NCBI GenBank assembly: GCA_019235995.1
Contig: JAFAJV010000121.1
Span: 1-43,925, forward strand
Length of the DNA: 43,925 nucleotides
Reading direction: 5' to 3'
Source: Vulcanimicrobiota bacterium
GTDB lineage: Bacteria; Vulcanimicrobiota; Vulcanimicrobiia; Vulcanimicrobiales; Vulcanimicrobiaceae
Shown: positions 41,886 through 43,925 of the stretch, piece by piece
Layout of the letters: every line of letters starts with the position of its first letter
How positions within the stretch are numbered: position 1 is the stretch's first letter
Notes under the pieces: generated by a model
Seen by the model: the letters and a program-made list of their open reading frames with translations, nothing else
Told to the model about the DNA's origin: nothing
The model's database searches: none
Translations under genes and position numbers: made by a program

Positions 41886-42674
41886 TTGAACTGGGAATAC
41901 GTGCTCGTCGGCTTTATCGTCGGCATGTGCATAGCGTACAGCGGCGTGGGTGCCGGGGCGCTGACGACTCCTCTCCTCGTGCTTTTCCTTGGAATCGGCA
42001 CCGACGTCGCGATCGGCTCGGACCTGCTTTTCGCGCTGGGGACCAAGCTGGTTGCGATGATCGCGCACGTCCAGCGGCGCAACGTGCAGCCCTCGGTGCT
42101 CTGGCGCCTCTCGCTGGGCGGGCTTCCCGGTGCGATCGTCGGCGTTACGATCAGCGCGCACCTCCATCGCGTTCTGGACATCCACCAGCTGGAGCATACG
42201 CTGCGCATCGCGGTTGCCGCCGCGCTGCTGCTGTCGGCGGCCGTCATCTTTTTCAACCGGCGGCTCGCGGCCGACGCTGCGAACGGGACGCCGAACAATC
42301 TGCCGACGCTGCCCATCGCCGCCATCGGGTTCTTCGTGGGCCTCACCGTCAGCATCACGTCGATCGGCGCCGGCTCGCTGACCCTCCCGCTCCTGTTGCT
42401 GGTGGTTCCGTCGATCGCATTGCGCCGACTCGTCGGGACGGACGTCGCCTTCGCGATTGTCGTGCTCATCCCGTCACTTATAGGTCACTTCACGATCGGG
42501 GACGTCAACATCAAGCTGGCCGGTATGTTGCTGGTCGGCTCGGTGCCCGGGGTGTTCGTCGGCTCACACCTCGTCACGAGGCTGCCGGAACAATGGTTCC
42601 GCGGCGCGTTGGCTACCGTACTGGTCGTCGTCGCTTTCTTCTTACTGCCGATCCATCTGCTGCCGCACTCGTAG
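41886..42674 (+). CDS. TauE/SafE (TSUP) family permease
   Basis: The 262-residue membrane protein contains two repeated halves of membrane helices. The first starts FIVGMCIAYSGVGAGALTTPLL and the second GFFVGLTVSITSIGAGSLTLPLL; the G-x-GAGxLTxPLL repeats are the TSUP hallmark. TSUP permeases carry sulfite, sulfoacetate, taurine-derived or other organosulfur anions. Its position close to cysC and sat supports a sulfur-anion role. The start is TTG 41886, preceded by GAGGAG about 10 nt upstream. The last 33 bases overlap the rmlA 3' end on the opposite strand. Confidence 0.85.
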   Translation: MNWEYVLVGFIVGMCIAYSGVGAGALTTPLLVLFLGIGTDVAIGSDLLFALGTKLVAMIAHVQRRNVQPSVLWRLSLGGLPGAIVGVTISAHLHRVLDIHQLEHTLRIAVAAALLLSAAVIFFNRRLAADAANGTPNNLPTLPIAAIGFFVGLTVSITSIGAGSLTLPLLLLVVPSIALRRLVGTDVAFAIVVLIPSLIGHFTIGDVNIKLAGMLLVGSVPGVFVGSHLVTRLPEQWFRGALATVLVVVAFFLLPIHLLPHS

Positions 42675-43388
42675 TTTTTCGCGCGCGATCAGCTCGCCCG
42701 CGTGGAAGAGGCTCTCGAACGTTCCCGCGTCGCTCCACCATCCTTCGAGCACGTCATACTCGAGGTCGCCGTCGCGAATGTAGCAATTGTTGACGTCGGC
42801 GATTTCCAGCTCGCCGCGGGCCGACGGCGCCAGCGACCGGATGAAGTCGAAGACGCGCTCGTCGTACATGTACAGACCGGTGACGGCGAACGGGCTCTTC
42901 GGCCGCGCGGGTTTCTCCTCGACGGCCACGATCCGCTCGCCGTCGAAGACGGGCACGCCGAAGCGCTGCAGCTCCTCGACTTCCTTCAGGAGGATCCGAG
43001 CTCCCGAGGGCTGCTCGGCGAAGCGGCGGACGACGGGCTCGATGCTGCGCTGAAAGATGTTATCGCCCAAGATGACCGCGATGCGGTGACCGTCGGCGAA
43101 ATGCTCGCACAAACGCAACGCGTCGGCGATGCCACCCTCGCCCTGCTGATAGGCGTAGTAGATGCCGCGCAGGCCGAAATCGGCGCCGTTGCCCAGGAGT
43201 CGAAGGAAGTCGCCCGCCGAGTTTCCGCCCGTCACGAGCATGACCTCGCGAATGCCGGCCGTGCAAAGCGTCTGCAGCGGATAGTATATCATCGGCTGAT
43301 CGTAGACAGGAAGCAGATGCTTGTTCGTGACTTTGGTGAGCGGATGCAGCCGCGTGCCCAGGCCCCCGGCAAGTATAACCCCCTTCAC
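42642..43388 (-). CDS. rmlA: Glucose-1-phosphate thymidylyltransferase family protein
   Basis: The 248-residue nucleotidyltransferase joins dTTP and glucose-1-phosphate to make dTDP-glucose, the first step to dTDP-rhamnose and other deoxysugars. Motifs include GVILAGGLGTRLHPLTK, YYPLQTLC, VILGDNIFQ, and VEEKPARPKS. GTG 43388 overlaps the rmlB stop (GTGA) and starts at GVILAGG, the family N-terminus; the longer frame is not family-like. It is of the shorter RmlA type. The 3' end overlaps the convergent permease gene by 33 nt. Confidence 0.88.
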   Translation of the reverse strand: MKGVILAGGLGTRLHPLTKVTNKHLLPVYDQPMIYYPLQTLCTAGIREVMLVTGGNSAGDFLRLLGNGADFGLRGIYYAYQQGEGGIADALRLCEHFADGHRIAVILGDNIFQRSIEPVVRRFAEQPSGARILLKEVEELQRFGVPVFDGERIVAVEEKPARPKSPFAVTGLYMYDERVFDFIRSLAPSARGELEIADVNNCYIRDGDLEYDVLEGWWSDAGTFESLFHAGELIAREKLRVRQQMDRQ

Positions 43389-43925
43389 GGAACGGAGGCC
43401 GCTTTCAAGGGGCGCCACCACGACTCGTTTGCGCGATACCACGCGACGGTCTCGGCGATTCCTTTTTCGAATGGGACTTGCGGCCGCCAGCCCAGTGCGT
43501 GGAGCTTCTTCGCGCTCACGGCGTAGCGCCGGTCGTGGCCCGCCCGGTCGACGACGTGGTTGACGTGCGTGGTCATGGAGCGGCCGCAGAGGCGCATCAG
43601 CACCCGCGTCAGCTCGAGGTTCGTATGCGGCGCTTCTCCCGCGACGTTGTAGACGTTTCCGGGCTCGCCGATCTCGAGCACGGCGAGGATGGCGCGCGCG
43701 TGATCTTCGACGTGCAACCAGTCGCGAATCTGCAGGCCGTCGCCGTAGACGGGCACGGGCCTGTCGTCGATCAAATTCGTGATGAACAACGGGACGATTT
43801 TTTCCGGGTACTGGTTGGGGCCGTACGTGTTGCTGCCGCGCGTGACGAGCACGGGAACGCCGTACGTCGCGTGATAAGCCAGCGTCATCAAATCTGCGGC
43901 CGCCTTGCTGGCAGCGTAGGGGCTG
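43385..43925 (-). CDS. rmlB: dTDP-glucose 4,6-dehydratase, partial (C-terminal portion)
   Basis: RmlB converts dTDP-glucose to the 4-keto-6-deoxy product. The visible 179 codons include the YAASK catalytic Tyr-Lys motif right at the window edge, TYGPNQYPEKIVPLFI, GDGLQIRDWLHVEDHA, NVYNVAGE and a C-terminal KKLHALGWRPQVPFEKGI. The N-terminal Rossmann part is outside the window. Its stop overlaps the GTG of rmlA, so the two are co-translated. rmlC and rmlD are not in view. Confidence 0.9.
   Translation of the reverse strand, partial: SPYAASKAAADLMTLAYHATYGVPVLVTRGSNTYGPNQYPEKIVPLFITNLIDDRPVPVYGDGLQIRDWLHVEDHARAILAVLEIGEPGNVYNVAGEAPHTNLELTRVLMRLCGRSMTTHVNHVVDRAGHDRRYAVSAKKLHALGWRPQVPFEKGIAETVAWYRANESWWRPLKAASVP

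Overview
The window looks like chromosome of a high-GC, poorly cultured bacterium. The most likely assignment is a deep-branching soil lineage such as Candidatus Eremiobacterota (WPS-2); this is inferred, not shown. The reasons are the GC-rich coding style, many lipoproteins and secreted HAF-type or GloVer-type repeat proteins of the kind common in such genomes, a csrA gene, and an Actinobacteria-like rsmD-coaD-coiled-coil block. Nothing in the window is rRNA, a phage structural gene, an integrase or a CRISPR array.

Region 1 (1-5,000) is an accessory region, visibly richer in A/T than the rest. It holds three related lipoproteins on the minus strand, a GloVer-repeat remnant, and two secreted HAF-like repeat proteins on the plus strand. 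It is bounded on the right by an intact tRNA-Val(GAC) gene. A 22-nt near-copy of that tRNA's 3' end lies at 1217-1238 in the same orientation. This is the signature of an old integration at the tRNA, with an island of about 3.8 kb between the two copies.

Region 2 (5,000-9,450) has a compact promoter / 30-codon ORF / terminator unit, a small basic protein, a TPR protein, the tRNA cluster Val(CAC)-Asp(GTC)-Phe(GAA), dienelactone hydrolase, a DUF5069-like protein, a membrane protein, and tRNA-Gly(CCC) and tRNA-Cys(GCA).

Region 3 (9,450-19,670) is a tightly packed plus-strand run: panE, recG, a two-domain M16 peptidase, HAD phosphatase, DUF885 peptidase, rsmD, coaD, a DivIVA/SepIVA-like coiled-coil protein and a small secreted protein. 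Several joints are start/stop overlaps (GTGA, ATGA, TTGA).

Region 4 (19,690-27,800) carries a DUF2249-Crp fusion regulator, thiolase, thioredoxin-like protein, enoyl-CoA hydratase, phoU, a class-V aminotransferase, a secreted protein, an ATP-grasp-like enzyme preceded by an 18-codon ORF with a perfect ribosome binding site, and a small secreted protein.

Region 5 (27,838-35,110) is largely molybdopterin synthesis: moaD, moaE, a hydrolase, moeB with a rhodanese domain, an aldo/keto reductase, queG, a LolA-like protein and moaA. An ECF-type sigma factor and a zinc-motif anti-sigma factor follow. moaC, mogA and moeA are not in the window.

Region 6 (35,150-43,925) has a photolyase, a structured non-coding stretch, a zinc-ribbon/DUF4870 membrane protein, an ABC exporter, the sulfate-activation pair cysC-sat, a VOC protein, csrA, a TauE/SafE-type permease, and the start of a dTDP-sugar operon (rmlA, partial rmlB). 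cysC, sat and the permease together point to sulfate assimilation and handling of sulfur oxyanions.
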